Made by a program: the position numbers and the translations under genes. Shown piece by piece: positions 35,252 to 46,854 of a stretch of 64,000 nucleotides of DNA. The DNA comes from Caldisericaceae bacterium (lineage in GTDB: Bacteria; Caldisericota; Caldisericia; Caldisericales; Caldisericaceae): the NCBI GenBank assembly GCA_027023025.1, contig JALVXB010000021.1:51387-115386 (forward strand), written 5' to 3'. The notes below the pieces were generated by a model. It ran no database searches, was not told the origin of the DNA, and saw only the letters and a program-made list of their open reading frames with translations. Positions within the stretch are counted from its first letter, which is position 1; each line of letters starts with the position of its first letter.

Positions 35252-37697
35252 TAACCTTCACCTTATTGCGCTTGAAAACGAGGGAGTTAGACTTCTTAGA
35301 ATAGTCTACTAATATATTATCACCACTCTTAAATTCTCCTTGTAATATTTTCATTGCAATTACATTTTCAATTTCCTTTTCAATTACGCGTTGCAGAGGT
35401 CGTGCTCCGTATTCCTCGTTGTAGCCTTCTCTTGCAAGGTAGTCTTTAGCAGAATCGGTAAGATAAATTCTTAGTTTATTCTCATTCAGCCTCTGCTCCA
35501 TTTTGCGAACGAGAATTTCAATAATTTGCTTTACCTCACCGTAGGTAAGAGGATAAAATACGATAATGTCGTCCAACCTATTTAAAAATTCTGGTTTAAA
35601 AATATTCTTTAACGAGCCTAGTAATTTTTTCTTCTTGGACTCAAAGTCACCTTCAACCTCAGATAGGTTAAAACCAAGCGATTTTTCCTTAAACTTTGCC
35701 GTTCCGAAGTTTGATGTCAAAATAATCACTGTGTTCTTGAAGTTTACGGTATGACCCTGCGAATCAGTAACTCTACCTTCGTCCATAATTTGCAAAAGGA
35801 TGTCAAAAATATCCGGATGTGCTTTCTCTATTTCGTCAAAAAGAACAACGGAATATGGCTTTCTGCGAACTGCTTCGGTAAGCTGTCCACCTTCTTCGTA
35901 TCCAACATAACCAGGAGGAGAGCCTATCATTCGCGATACGGCAAACTTTTCCATGTATTCAGACATATCAAATCGGATAAGTGCGTTTTCGTTCCCAAAC
36001 AAAAATTCAGCAAGTGCCTTGGCAAGTTCTGTCTTTCCAACACCAGTAGGACCCAAAAATAAGAATGTCCCAATAGGTTTGTTCGGATTTTTAAGGCCGG
36101 CACGCGCACGCCTTATTGCGTTTGACACACTTTTTATTGCCTGCTCCTGCCCAACGATACGCCTGTGAAGGTTTTCTTCCATGTGAATTAGCCTGTTTTT
36201 TTCTGCGGTTACGAGTTTTTCAACAGGTATGTTCGTCCACATGGAAACAACGCGCCTTATGTGATTCTCCGTAACTTTCGGCAAAGTTTTACTTTCACTT
36301 GATGTGGAAATTAACGCACGAAGATTATTCAGCAGATCCTTTTCTTTTTTTCTGAGTTTGTCCGCTTCTACTATGTTCTGCTCCCGGACTGCCCGCAGTT
36401 TTTTCTCTCTTACTTCTCTAAGTTCCTTTTCTATGCGTTTAATGTCGGAATTTTTTGATAGGTGCAACCGTAAACGAGCAGATGCTTCGTCAATTACATC
36501 TATTGCCTTGTCAGGTAAAAATCTGTCCGTAATGTACTTTACCGAAAGTTCTACGGCAGAACGGATAGCACCATTCGTTATACGAACATGGTGGAAGTCT
36601 TCGTATCTGCTCCTTAATCCATTAAGAATTTCAATACTTTCTTGAACAGAAGGTTCCTGAACGAAAATTGGCTGAAATCTTCTTTCAAGAGCAGCATCTT
36701 TTTCTATGTACTTTCTGTATTCTTTTAAAGTCGTTGCACCAATTATCTGAATTTCTCCTCGCGCAAGCGGAGGCTTTAAGATATTTGAAGCGTCAATTGC
36801 CCCCTCTGCCGCACCAGCACCAACTATCGTGTGTAATTCGTCTATGAACAATATAACTTCCTTATTTGCTTTAGTAACCTCTTTGAGGATGCGTTTCATT
36901 CTATCTTCAAATTCGCCTCTATACTTCGTTCCTGCAATAACTGAAGATAAATCTAACGCCACAAGCCGTTTGTTTAAAAGCTGTTCCGGTACATCGCCCT
37001 CTACGATTTTTTGAGCAAGTCCTTCAACGATTGCCGTTTTTCCAACACCAGGATCTCCAACTATCGCTGGATTATTTTTCTTTCTTCGCATTAAAATCTC
37101 AATTACTCGTTCAATTTCTTTTTCTCGTCCGATTACGGGGTCGAGTTCGTTATTTCTTGCAAGAAGGGTAAAGTCCCTACTGTATTGGTCAAGTGTGGGA
37201 GTCTTGCTTTCCCTTCTGACCTGATATCTTTTGTTGCTGTTCTTTTTCGTATCACCAAGCATAGAATAGATCGTTTCTTCAATCTGTACGAGGCCAACAC
37301 CCATTTCCTTGAGTATCTTTACTGCAACTCCTCCACCTTCGTGTATTATTGCGAGCAAAAGATGTTCAGTACTCACATATGTATCACCAAGATTATTCGC
37401 CTCTCGTTCAGCCATCTCAAGTACCCTTTTTGCACGAGGGGTTAAAATAACATCAGAGGAATAGTCAGGTGTATAAGAAGGCTTGCTTTCTCTTATAAGA
37501 GACTCAATTCTACTTACGAGTTCTGAAGGATCTATTCCAACATTTACCAGCGCATTAAAGGCAATGCCTTCACCTAACTTTACCAATCCAAGCAAAATGT
37601 GCTCGGTTCCTAAATAATCATTATTTAAAGAATGGGCCTCTTCCTGCGCAATCCATATAGCCTTTTGAGCCCTTTCTGTTAAATTATTCCAATTCAT
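35244..37697 (-). CDS. clpC: ATP-dependent Clp protease ATPase subunit ClpC
   Basis: This 817-residue Hsp100 unfoldase feeds substrates to ClpP. The N domain ([18 protein letters not shown] and its repeat) is followed by AAA1 with [20 protein letters not shown]-like coiled coil lies at about residues 420-450, and AAA2 has [16 protein letters not shown]. The UVR-like part between the AAA domains separates it from ClpA/ClpB. The ATG follows AAGGAGATGAG, confirmed by the promoter at 37718-37745. No CtsR, McsA or McsB genes are adjacent, unlike the Firmicutes clpC operon. Confidence 0.95.
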   Translation of the reverse strand: MNWNNLTERAQKAIWIAQEEAHSLNNDYLGTEHILLGLVKLGEGIAFNALVNVGIDPSELVSRIESLIRESKPSYTPDYSSDVILTPRAKRVLEMAEREANNLGDTYVSTEHLLLAIIHEGGGVAVKILKEMGVGLVQIEETIYSMLGDTKKNSNKRYQVRRESKTPTLDQYSRDFTLLARNNELDPVIGREKEIERVIEILMRRKKNNPAIVGDPGVGKTAIVEGLAQKIVEGDVPEQLLNKRLVALDLSSVIAGTKYRGEFEDRMKRILKEVTKANKEVILFIDELHTIVGAGAAEGAIDASNILKPPLARGEIQIIGATTLKEYRKYIEKDAALERRFQPIFVQEPSVQESIEILNGLRSRYEDFHHVRITNGAIRSAVELSVKYITDRFLPDKAIDVIDEASARLRLHLSKNSDIKRIEKELREVREKKLRAVREQNIVEADKLRKKEKDLLNNLRALISTSSESKTLPKVTENHIRRVVSMWTNIPVEKLVTAEKNRLIHMEENLHRRIVGQEQAIKSVSNAIRRARAGLKNPNKPIGTFLFLGPTGVGKTELAKALAEFLFGNENALIRFDMSEYMEKFAVSRMIGSPPGYVGYEEGGQLTEAVRRKPYSVVLFDEIEKAHPDIFDILLQIMDEGRVTDSQGHTVNFKNTVIILTSNFGTAKFKEKSLGFNLSEVEGDFESKKKKLLGSLKNIFKPEFLNRLDDIIVFYPLTYGEVKQIIEILVRKMEQRLNENKLRIYLTDSAKDYLAREGYNEEYGARPLQRVIEKEIENVIAMKILQGEFKSGDNILVDYSKKSNSLVFKRNKVKVSV

Positions 37698-37717
37698 ACT
37701 CTCATCTCCTTGCTTAT

Positions 37718-37745
37718 ATTGTAAAGATATTGCAAAAAAGGTCAA
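37718..37745 (-). promoter_or_regulatory. promoter of the clpC-lepA-hemW operon
   Basis: TTGACC (37740-37745, minus) and TACAAT (37718-37723) are 16 bp apart, 20 bp before the clpC ATG. No CIRCE or CtsR direct repeats were seen around it. Confidence 0.65.
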
Positions 37746-37780
37746 CTACCTTCGAGAATTCTTGTTAAATACACATCAAG

Positions 37781-37808
37781 TTTACAATTTTAATATTTCT
37801 GATAAAAT
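37781..37808 (+). promoter_or_regulatory. promoter of gyrB
   Basis: TTTACA (37781-37786) and TAAAAT (37803-37808) are 16 bp apart, 28 bp before the gyrB ATG. Confidence 0.65.
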
Positions 37809-37836
37809 ATGACGGAATGAAATGGAGGTATAATAG

Positions 37837-39744
<1,908 letters not shown>

Positions 39745-39753
39745 AGGTGATAT

Positions 39754-42216
39754 ATGGCTGACTTGTTTGGTGAAAAAGTAATAAATGTTCCAGTAGAGGA
39801 CGAAATTACAAAATCTTATTTAGATTATTCTATGAGCGTCATAGTAGGAAGGGCGCTTCCAGATATTCGTGACGGACTTAAACCCGTACACAGAAGAATT
39901 CTATTTGCTATGAACGAAATGGGCTGCCTTCCCAACAAACCATACAAAAAGAGTGCAAGAGTCGTAGGAGAGGTATTGGGTAAATTCCACCCACACGGCG
40001 ACATTGCGTTGTACGACGCACTTGTAAGGATGGCACAGCCGTTTTCGTTGCGTTATCCATTAATAGACGGGCACGGAAACTTTGGCTCGATAGACGGTGA
40101 TGCCCCTGCTGCAATGCGATACACAGAGGCAAGACTTTCTAAAATTTCAATGGAACTTTTAGACGGACTTAACGAAGATGCAGTTGACTTTGTGCCCAAC
40201 TTCGACAATACGCTAAGAGAACCTGTCGTACTTCCCGCAAAATTCCCCAACCTGCTTGCAAACGGTTCGTCAGGTATTGCCGTAGGTATGGCCACCAATA
40301 TCCCGCCCCACAACCTTATTGAGCTAATAGACACTCTCGTGTACATTATAGAGAAAGAAAAAATTACTAACGAGAAAGTAGAAACCGAAGAATTATTCCG
40401 ATTTATAAAGGGGCCTGATTTTCCTACTGCTGGCACTATCGTGGGAAAAAGCGGTATAAAAGAATACTTTACAACAGGTAGAGGAACAATCACAATAAGG
40501 GGTAAAGCTCACATTGAAAAGTTAAAAAAGAGTAAAAAACTCAACTTTGTAATAACAGAGTTGCCTTATGAGGTTAACAAAGCCAATCTCGTTGAAAAGA
40601 TAGCAAACCTCGTAAAAGCCAAAAAACTGACAGGGGTAGAAGACATTAGGGACGAGTCAGATAAAGACGGTATCCGGATTGTAATAAGGCTAAACCAAAG
40701 CGTGAATGTTAATGTGTTTGAAAAGAAACTAAGGCTTGCCACCAACTTTGAAAAAAGATACGGCGTTATCCTGCTCGGAATTTTAAACAACATTCCAAAA
40801 GTGTTTACGATGAAAGGGCTGCTTGACGAATTCCTTAAATTCCGAAATCAGGTAGTCATCAGGATTGCGAATTATCAACTTAAAAAAGCTGAAAAATACC
40901 TTGAAATTTTATTGGGGCTTAAAGCAGCGATAGAACACATAGACGAAGTAATAAAAATCATAAGAGGTTCAAAAGATACCCAGGTTGCAGCATCCAAGTT
41001 AAAGTCACTTTTAAGTATATCAGACGATCAGGTAAAAGCGATTTTAGACATGAAACTCTCAAGGCTTACTGGATTAGAGCGTGAAAAGCTACTTTCTGAT
41101 ATAGAATCTACAAAAGATAAGATTAATGAGTTGGAAAGAATTCTAAACGATGATACATACCGATGGAATAAAATAAAAGAGGACTTAATCCGCATCAAGA
41201 ATAAGTACGGAGACAAGAGAAGAACGGAAATAGTAAATGAAGAAGGCAAAATAGAAGTAGAAGACCTTATTGCAGACAAACCAGTAATCGTTTCGATGAC
41301 GAAAGAAGGATACATAAAGATAATGCCAGCGGATACTTTCAGAGTTCAAAATCGGGGCGGTAAAGGAATAATAGGGCAGCCGAGTAGCAAAGACGATGTA
41401 CTGCTGAATATGTTTACCGCTACGACAAAAAGCAAGGTTTTATTCTTCACCAATAAAGGAAAAGTTTATAGCTTAAAAGTATACGAAATTCCAGAATCGC
41501 GTAGAGAATCTAAAGGAACTTCGATTTATAGACTATTAAGATTGGACAGCAACGAGTTTGTTACAGCTGCAATACCACTATTACAAAATAACGAAATTAA
41601 GTATCTTTTGTTCGTAACGAAACGCGGCAAAGGGAAACGAGTTACAATGGAGCAATTTGAAAATGTAATGAAGTCCGGAAAAATAGCAATAAAACTCGCA
41701 GAAAACGATGAACTCGTCTCTATCGTGCCACTTAACGACGAAGGAGAGTATGTGATTATTACTTCTCATGGTCTTGGAATACGGAGTTCATCTACAGAGG
41801 TACGCTCGATGGGTAGGGCGGCAATGGGTGTTCGATTAATTCGTCTTGGCATCGACGACTTCGTGATAGGTGCAGTATCACTGCATCCTGAAAAAAACAT
41901 ATTTATAATTACGGAAAAAGGATATGGAAAACAAATCAGATGGGACGAAGTAAGAAAAATTAAGAGAGGCGGCAAAGGTGTAAAGTGCATAAGGATTGAC
42001 GAAAAAACTGGAAAAGTAAAAGCAATTTTGCTGGTGGAAGAAAACGATAAAATAATTATTTTTACCAAAGACGGCAATGCAATTAAAATTTCTGCAAAAG
42101 GCGTTTCTACATACAGCAGATACGCAAGAGGCGTAAAAGTCGTTAGGTTTAAAAATCCAAACGATACGGTTGCCTCAGTAGACGCGATTAATTCCAACGA
42201 TGAAAGAAAAGTATAA
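39754..42216 (+). CDS. gyrA: DNA gyrase subunit A
   Basis: The 820-residue breakage-reunion subunit has the active-site Tyr in [11 protein letters not shown] at about residues 114-124 and the fluoroquinolone-region [17 protein letters not shown] before it. The C-terminal beta-pinwheel includes the GyrA-box-like [10 protein letters not shown], which wraps DNA, identifying gyrase rather than topoisomerase IV ParC. GAGGTG precedes the ATG. The last 17 bp overlap the next gene. Confidence 0.96.
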   Translation: MADLFGEKVINVPVEDEITKSYLDYSMSVIVGRALPDIRDGLKPVHRRILFAMNEMGCLPNKPYKKSARVVGEVLGKFHPHGDIALYDALVRMAQPFSLRYPLIDGHGNFGSIDGDAPAAMRYTEARLSKISMELLDGLNEDAVDFVPNFDNTLREPVVLPAKFPNLLANGSSGIAVGMATNIPPHNLIELIDTLVYIIEKEKITNEKVETEELFRFIKGPDFPTAGTIVGKSGIKEYFTTGRGTITIRGKAHIEKLKKSKKLNFVITELPYEVNKANLVEKIANLVKAKKLTGVEDIRDESDKDGIRIVIRLNQSVNVNVFEKKLRLATNFEKRYGVILLGILNNIPKVFTMKGLLDEFLKFRNQVVIRIANYQLKKAEKYLEILLGLKAAIEHIDEVIKIIRGSKDTQVAASKLKSLLSISDDQVKAILDMKLSRLTGLEREKLLSDIESTKDKINELERILNDDTYRWNKIKEDLIRIKNKYGDKRRTEIVNEEGKIEVEDLIADKPVIVSMTKEGYIKIMPADTFRVQNRGGKGIIGQPSSKDDVLLNMFTATTKSKVLFFTNKGKVYSLKVYEIPESRRESKGTSIYRLLRLDSNEFVTAAIPLLQNNEIKYLLFVTKRGKGKRVTMEQFENVMKSGKIAIKLAENDELVSIVPLNDEGEYVIITSHGLGIRSSSTEVRSMGRAAMGVRLIRLGIDDFVIGAVSLHPEKNIFIITEKGYGKQIRWDEVRKIKRGGKGVKCIRIDEKTGKVKAILLVEENDKIIIFTKDGNAIKISAKGVSTYSRYARGVKVVRFKNPNDTVASVDAINSNDERKV

Positions 42217-43258
42217 AGAATATGCAAAGCTAACCACAGTAGTAACACTAACAGTTCTCGGGATAATCTTTTCCGTTCTTCTGCTTTTGAAAATCAGAGC
42301 GATTATCCCCCCTATTCTCTACGCCATTTTTATTGCATATCTCTTACTTCCAATAACGAACTTCTTTTCAAGAAAGATGCCACGATTTCTGGCATCTTTC
42401 TTGTCTATACTTATATTCGTGATTATTTTTACACTCCTTGGTTATCTAATATTTCCTCAGATCACGAAGCAGTTTACAGAATTCGTTCAAAAAGTGCCCA
42501 ATATAGCAAATTCCATAAAAGACTATATAAACGGTATTTCAAATCTTATTCCCACAAAAAATAATCCTTCTTCAGTAGACGCATTTGTTCAAAACTTGTC
42601 GTCAAACATTGAATCAGCCCTTTCAATTGCAGTAAAACAGGGAACTACTATAATACTTAAAAAAGTCTCGCTTATACCGAGTGTGTTTTTATCCCTTGTG
42701 CTTGCGTTCTTTTTTATGAAAGATTCTCCAATGTTTTACAGAATTACCAAAAGAATCTACAAAGAAGAAAACAACAAAAAGTGGGAAATATTTCTGGAAA
42801 AAACGAACCGTGAAGTTCGCGACTACTACAGCCTGCTTTTGCTCGTAGCACTATTTACTGGAATAATAATGGGATTTATGAGTTACCTCGTAGGCGTACC
42901 CTACTACTTACTTATTGGCGCTATGGATGCGGTACTTGAACTCCTTCCATATATAGGGCCTACAATAGTATTTACGACTGGTGGGATATTTGCTATATTT
43001 AAATCCCTCGACACCTTTTTATTGTTCACTATTTTTTTCTTTACAATAGAAGCAATCCAGTCTCAGATCGTAATCCCTCACTTTGCCGGCAGGAAAATAA
43101 ATCTGCCACCAATTGCAGTAATACTTTTAATAATTCTGGGTGGAGCAATCGCTGGTGTACTGGGAATAATTATAGCCGTTCCTTCGTTCATAATTATAAA
43201 AAATGCTCTTATGGTATTCAATCCAAAATTGTATAAGCGATTCACAAATAACAAATAA
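42200..43258 (+). CDS. AI-2E (PerM/TqsA) family membrane protein
   Basis: The 352-residue protein has about eight hydrophobic helices: two pairs at the N terminus, a long soluble stretch (about residues 85-145), and a C-terminal bundle with [23 protein letters not shown], a family hallmark. The family includes TqsA, which exports the signal AI-2, and Na+/H+ antiporter-like members. The gene starts inside gyrA (17-bp overlap). A perfect 14-bp inverted repeat sits in its early coding part. Confidence 0.85.
   Translation: MKEKYKEYAKLTTVVTLTVLGIIFSVLLLLKIRAIIPPILYAIFIAYLLLPITNFFSRKMPRFLASFLSILIFVIIFTLLGYLIFPQITKQFTEFVQKVPNIANSIKDYINGISNLIPTKNNPSSVDAFVQNLSSNIESALSIAVKQGTTIILKKVSLIPSVFLSLVLAFFFMKDSPMFYRITKRIYKEENNKKWEIFLEKTNREVRDYYSLLLLVALFTGIIMGFMSYLVGVPYYLLIGAMDAVLELLPYIGPTIVFTTGGIFAIFKSLDTFLLFTIFFFTIEAIQSQIVIPHFAGRKINLPPIAVILLIILGGAIAGVLGIIIAVPSFIIIKNALMVFNPKLYKRFTNNK
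42369..42403. repeat. perfect 14-bp inverted repeat inside a coding sequence
   Basis: CAAGAAAGATGCCA (42369-42382) and TGGCATCTTTCTTG (42390-42403) form a perfect stem with a 7-nt loop, about 170 nt into the AI-2E family gene and downstream of gyrA. In protein terms it spans a basic SRKMPRF loop and the next helix. Confidence 0.7.
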
Positions 43259-43310
43259 AGCAACGCTTGACAAAAAGCCTATTTTTAATAAACTTTAAAG
43301 GTTAAATTAT

Positions 43311-43345
43311 CACTTATAAAAGGTGAACCAGTACCTTTTATAGTG
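43311..43345 (+). promoter_or_regulatory. stem-loop in the rplU leader, candidate ribosomal protein autoregulation site
   Basis: CACTTATAAAAGGT (43311-43324) and ACCTTTTATAGTG (43333-43345) form a 13-bp stem with one bulge and an 8-nt loop, ending 1 nt before the GGAAGGAGG of rplU. A TTGACA at 43267-43272 is the likely -35 upstream; its -10 is unclear. It could be an L21-type leader; the match to the known family was not tested. Confidence 0.5.
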
Positions 43346-43360
43346 GAAGGAGGTTAAATA

Positions 43361-43690
43361 ATGGAAGCAATTATTAAAACTGGCGGGCATCAGTATCGCG
43401 TCAAAGACGGCGATGTAATTAAGGTACAGAAACTTGAAGGTAGTGTAGGAGACACGGTAAAGTTTGATCAAGTGCTGTTAATTAAAGATGGAGAAAGTGT
43501 AAAAGTAGGTACTCCTACATTAGACGGAGCCGTTGTGGAAGGAAAAATTGTAGAACAAAGTAGAGAAAAAAAGGTTATCGTTTTCTTCTACAGAAACAAG
43601 ACGAGGAACCGCAAAAAGAACGGCCATAGACAACCTTTTACTAAGGTAAAGATCGAAAGAATTGTAAGCGAGGTGAAGGATAATGGCTAG
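43361..43690 (+). CDS. rplU: 50S ribosomal protein bL21
   Basis: The 109-residue protein starts with the L21 signature [16 protein letters not shown] and has the RNA-binding basic [19 protein letters not shown] near the C terminus. GAAGGAGG precedes the ATG. It is first in rplU-rpmA-obg-nadD-yqeK. Its last 8 bp overlap rpmA. Confidence 0.96.
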   Translation: MEAIIKTGGHQYRVKDGDVIKVQKLEGSVGDTVKFDQVLLIKDGESVKVGTPTLDGAVVEGKIVEQSREKKVIVFFYRNKTRNRKKNGHRQPFTKVKIERIVSEVKDNG

Positions 43691-43925
43691 GAAAAAATCT
43701 CGTACAAACGGTAGAGATAGTAACCCAAAGTATCTTGGCGTGAAGTTGTTTGACGGCCAAAAAGCAAAAGCAGGAAGTATTATTGTAAGGCAAATAGGTG
43801 AACGAATTAAACCCGGAAAAAATGTTGGTGAAGGTAAAGATTACACGCTTTTTGCCTTAAAAGACGGGATAGTAAAGTTCGAGAAAAAACGCAGATTAAC
43901 GCTCGTACACATAGTGGAGGAGTAG
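43683..43925 (+). CDS. rpmA: 50S ribosomal protein bL27
   Basis: This 80-residue protein shows the L27 block [19 protein letters not shown] and [19 protein letters not shown]. The N terminus is MARKKS, without the cleaved Firmicutes prepeptide, so the peptidyl-transferase-centre tail is translated directly. It overlaps rplU by 8 bp. The stop codon TAG lies 7 bp before the proposed obg start. Confidence 0.96.
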   Translation: MARKKSRTNGRDSNPKYLGVKLFDGQKAKAGSIIVRQIGERIKPGKNVGEGKDYTLFALKDGIVKFEKKRRLTLVHIVEE

Positions 43926-43932
43926 ACCTGCT

Positions 43933-45234
43933 ACGGGAAACAAATCATTTGTAGATCGCACATTTATTACCGTTCGGAGTGGAAAGGGTGGTGATGGAGC
44001 AGTCAGCTTCAGGCACACCCGCTCCATGCCGAAAGGAGGTCCTGACGGTGGCGACGGTGGCAAAGGTGGAGATGTCGTCATAAGGGCAAATAAAAAAATT
44101 GACACGCTAAACTTCTTCATCCACCATCATCACTTCTTCGCCGAAAACGGGGAAAACGGCAAATCTTCAAACAGACACGGAAAAAATGGAAAAGATGTCC
44201 TAATCGAAGTACCAGTAGGAACTATCGTAATAGATAGAAGTACAGGAAAAGTTATAGCCGACCTAAATGAAGATGGAAAAAGTGTAGTCGTTGCCAAAGG
44301 CGGAAAAGGTGGTAGGGGGAATAAGAGCTTTGCTACATCTACAGAGCGTTCACCCCACTACAGTGAGAAAGGGAAAAGCGGTGAAGAAAGAAACCTTGAG
44401 TTACGCTTAAAAATACTGTCAGATGTAGGCATTATAGGTTTCCCAAATGCTGGAAAGTCCACTTTGCTTTCAAAAGTTACAAACGCGAGACCTACAATAG
44501 GCTCGTATGCTTTTACTACGCTATCACCTAAAATCGGGGTAGTGAAGTTAGCACCCGGAAAACAATTCGTAATGGCAGAGATACCAGGCATTATTCAGGG
44601 CGCAAGCAAAGGTAAAGGAATGGGAAATGAGTTTCTTTCTCATGTAGAAAGAACAAAAGTACTGCTTATACTAATAGACGGAAGCAACAGAAAAAATATT
44701 TTTACATACTATTACACTTTACTAAACGAGATAAAAGAATACAGCAGTAAACTTGCCAGCAAAAAACGCGTTATTGCAATCAATAAAATTGATCAATGGA
44801 AGGTTAAAAGGAAGAAAGAACTCAAAGAAAAGTTTGAGGCACTTGGAGAAGAAGTATACTTTATATCTGCGGCAACAGGAGAAGGTGTTAAAGAATTACT
44901 TGAAGAATTATACAGATTGGTATCGAGTACTAAAGAAAACCAAATCGAAATCGAGGCACCCGAACAGACGATAACCCTAACAAAAGAAGATCTTGATAGA
45001 TTTCTAAAAATTGAGAAAGTTGACGAGCACACTTTTAGAGTAAAGCAGGAAGAAATTGAAAGGCGCGTTGAATTAACCGACTTTAATCGAATGGGAAGCG
45101 TAGCTGAGCTTACGAGATACTTTGAAAGAATAAATATTGACAATAAATTACAGCAAGCTGGCGTTCAAGAGGGTGACAGGATAATTATCGGCAATAAAAG
45201 CTTTATATTCCACAAGAATAAAAAAGAAAAATAA
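43933..45234 (+). CDS. obg: Obg GTPase with a non-canonical start codon (ACG proposed)
   Basis: Obg is a ribosome-assembly and stress GTPase. The glycine-rich N domain is complete in this frame: FVDRTFITVRSGKGGDG and FRHTRSMPKGGPDGGDGG. The G1 FPNAGKSTLL and G4 NKID follow, and the C-terminal OCT domain runs to the end. The first in-frame ATG (44026) would delete the first ~30 conserved residues. Between the in-frame stop at 43915-43917 and that ATG there is no ATG, GTG, TTG or CTG. ACG at 43933, 10 nt after GGAGGAG, gives 433 residues, the normal length. A sequence error (ATG read as ACG) is an alternative. Confidence 0.85.
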   Translation, partial: TGNKSFVDRTFITVRSGKGGDGAVSFRHTRSMPKGGPDGGDGGKGGDVVIRANKKIDTLNFFIHHHHFFAENGENGKSSNRHGKNGKDVLIEVPVGTIVIDRSTGKVIADLNEDGKSVVVAKGGKGGRGNKSFATSTERSPHYSEKGKSGEERNLELRLKILSDVGIIGFPNAGKSTLLSKVTNARPTIGSYAFTTLSPKIGVVKLAPGKQFVMAEIPGIIQGASKGKGMGNEFLSHVERTKVLLILIDGSNRKNIFTYYYTLLNEIKEYSSKLASKKRVIAINKIDQWKVKRKKELKEKFEALGEEVYFISAATGEGVKELLEELYRLVSSTKENQIEIEAPEQTITLTKEDLDRFLKIEKVDEHTFRVKQEEIERRVELTDFNRMGSVAELTRYFERINIDNKLQQAGVQEGDRIIIGNKSFIFHKNKKEK

Positions 45235-45240
45235 TACGAT

Positions 45241-45840
45241 ATGGAAAAAATTGGCATATTTGGCGGCGCCTTTAACCCAATCCATTATGGCCACTTATTT
45301 ATCGCAGCAGAATCTCTAAATGCATTTCAACTTAAAAAGATTATTTTTGTACCTACCGGAAATCCTGCATTTAAAAAAGAAGACTTGTTAGATAAGCACA
45401 TACGCTTTCACATGGTTAAAGAAGCAACAAAGACGATAAATTACTTTATGGTTGATGACTTCGAAATAAAGAGAGAAAGTACATCCTATTTTATATATAC
45501 CCTTAAACACATAATAGACTTACATCCTGATAGTGAAATATTTTCGATACTTGGTGAAGATGCATTTCTAAATTTTCACGAGTGGAAAGCACCAGAGGAA
45601 ATTTTATCAAAAACACATCTTATAATTGCAAAACGCTTCGAAGGGAACTTTACCAGAACAAAAGAATACATTAAAAAATACTTCAGTAGTTTTGAAGAAA
45701 AATTATCGTTTTTAGACCACCCTTTATATCCACTATCCTCAACACTTATTCGAGAACGCATTAAAGACGGAAAAAGTATTTCATTTTTGGTCCCAGAAAC
45801 AATAGAAAAGGAAATCGTAAAAAATGGTTACTATAAGTGA
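45241..45840 (+). CDS. nadD: nicotinate-nucleotide adenylyltransferase NadD
   Basis: The 199-residue enzyme makes deamido-NAD from nicotinate mononucleotide and ATP. The nucleotidyltransferase motif GGAFNPIHYGHL is at residues 8-19 and the C-terminal SSTLIRERIKDGKSI holds the ISSTxxR loop. No strong Shine-Dalgarno lies before the ATG, 6 bp after obg. It overlaps yqeK by 17 bp, so the two are coupled. This obg-nadD-yqeK order is common in low-GC Gram-positives. Confidence 0.93.
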   Translation: MEKIGIFGGAFNPIHYGHLFIAAESLNAFQLKKIIFVPTGNPAFKKEDLLDKHIRFHMVKEATKTINYFMVDDFEIKRESTSYFIYTLKHIIDLHPDSEIFSILGEDAFLNFHEWKAPEEILSKTHLIIAKRFEGNFTRTKEYIKKYFSSFEEKLSFLDHPLYPLSSTLIRERIKDGKSISFLVPETIEKEIVKNGYYK

Positions 45841-46414
45841 AATTATAGAGAGGCTGCCAAAGTACGAAACACAGAAAAGAATTGAACACTCAATACGCGT
45901 AAAAGAAACTGCGTTGCAATTGTACAAATTATGGGGAGGCAATAAGCAAGTTCTCGTGTATGCAGCACTTTTGCACGACATTGCAAGAGATTTACCTATT
46001 GAAAAACTTATCGAAATTGCAGAAAAAAACGGTTATCGCATAGACAAAATAGAAGCAGAAAATCCGATTATCCTCCACGCACCCATTGGAGCAATAATTG
46101 CTGAGAAGGACTTCGGCATAACCGATAAAAACATTCTAAATTGCATAAAGTACCACACTACTGGACGGGCGAGCATAACACTAAACGAAGCAATCATATA
46201 CCTTGCAGACTTTATTGAACCGGGTAGAGATTTTGAAGATGCTAAAAAAGTAAGGAAGATAGCTTTTACCGACTTAAAAGAAGCCGTAATACAGGAAACA
46301 ATTTTAAATGTAGCATATCTTATGGTTGCAAGAGTTCCGATACATCCAAGAACAATAGAGATGTTCAATAGTTTGTTAAAAAAACAATTGACTAAAGATG
46401 AAATAAAAATATAA
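45824..46414 (+). CDS. yqeK: HD-domain YqeK-type dinucleoside tetraphosphatase
   Basis: The 196-residue HD-domain hydrolase shows RIEHSIRVKETAL, ALLHDIARDLP (the HD metal site) and HAPIGAIIAEKDFG. YqeK of Bacillus symmetrically hydrolyses Ap4A. It starts inside nadD. The gene ends 11 bp before a tRNA cluster on the same strand, with no terminator in between. Confidence 0.88.
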   Translation: MVTISEIIERLPKYETQKRIEHSIRVKETALQLYKLWGGNKQVLVYAALLHDIARDLPIEKLIEIAEKNGYRIDKIEAENPIILHAPIGAIIAEKDFGITDKNILNCIKYHTTGRASITLNEAIIYLADFIEPGRDFEDAKKVRKIAFTDLKEAVIQETILNVAYLMVARVPIHPRTIEMFNSLLKKQLTKDEIKI

Positions 46415-46425
46415 TGTATCGGAAA

Positions 46426-46500
46426 GCGGGAGTAGCTCAGGGGTAGAGCGCTGGCTTCCCAAGCCAGTTGTCGCGGGTTCAAATCCCGTCTTCCGCTCCA
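46426..46500 (+). tRNA. tRNA-Gly (CCC)
   Basis: Acceptor GCGGGAG/CTTCCGC with one G-T pair, encoded TCCA. Anticodon arm CTGGC-TTCCCAA-GCCAG gives CCC. T-arm GGGTTCAAATCCC. Confidence 0.97.
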
Positions 46501-46507
46501 TAAATGG

Positions 46508-46581
46508 GGCGCCGTCGCCAAGAGGTAAGGCAAGGGTCTGCAAAACCCTCATCGTCGGTTCGAGTCCGACCGGTGCCTCCA
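46508..46581 (+). tRNA. tRNA-Cys (GCA)
   Basis: Acceptor GGCGCCG/CGGTGCC, encoded TCCA. Anticodon arm AGGGT-CTGCAAA-ACCCT gives GCA. T-arm CGGTTCGAGTCCG. Confidence 0.97.
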
Positions 46582-46589
46582 ACTTTTTC

Positions 46590-46676
46590 GCCGGGGTGGC
46601 GGAACAGGCAGACGCACGGGACTTAAAATCCCGCGGTAGTGATACCGTACCGGTTCGATTCCGGTCCCCGGCACCA
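46590..46676 (+). tRNA. tRNA-Leu (TAA)
   Basis: Class II tRNA with acceptor GCCGGGG/CCCCGGC, encoded ACCA and long variable arm. Anticodon arm CGGGA-CTTAAAA-TCCCG gives TAA with A37, as expected for the UUR leucine codons. It contrasts with the A34 leucine tRNA at 23711-23795. Confidence 0.97.
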
Positions 46677-46793
46677 CCTAAAATACTTTATTAGATAAAA
46701 TCTCTCAATCACATATACCAAAGTCACAGATAACAAAGCAAATAGCAATATTTATACCCAACAAAATACCTCAAAGAAATACTATTTACATTA

Positions 46794-46821
46794 TTGACAA
46801 AAATTTCTTTTGTAATAGAAT
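46794..46821 (+). promoter_or_regulatory. promoter of pckA
   Basis: TTGACA (46794-46799) and TAGAAT (46816-46821) are 16 bp apart. Predicted transcription starts near 46828, so the ATG at 46855 with its AAAGGGG fits better than the ATG at 46831. Confidence 0.75.
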
Positions 46822-46854
46822 TCAGTTGGCATGAACAGAGAAAGGGGCACAAAA

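Noticed and set aside
43914..43935. Programmed +1 frameshift from rpmA into obg
   Set aside because: The codon before the rpmA stop (GAG) is not a slippery site, and such a fusion of L27 and Obg has no precedent known to me; a non-AUG start is simpler.
43896..44120. Minus-strand ORF over the obg start
   Set aside because: It is the complement of the highly conserved Obg N-terminal coding region, and would have no support of its own.
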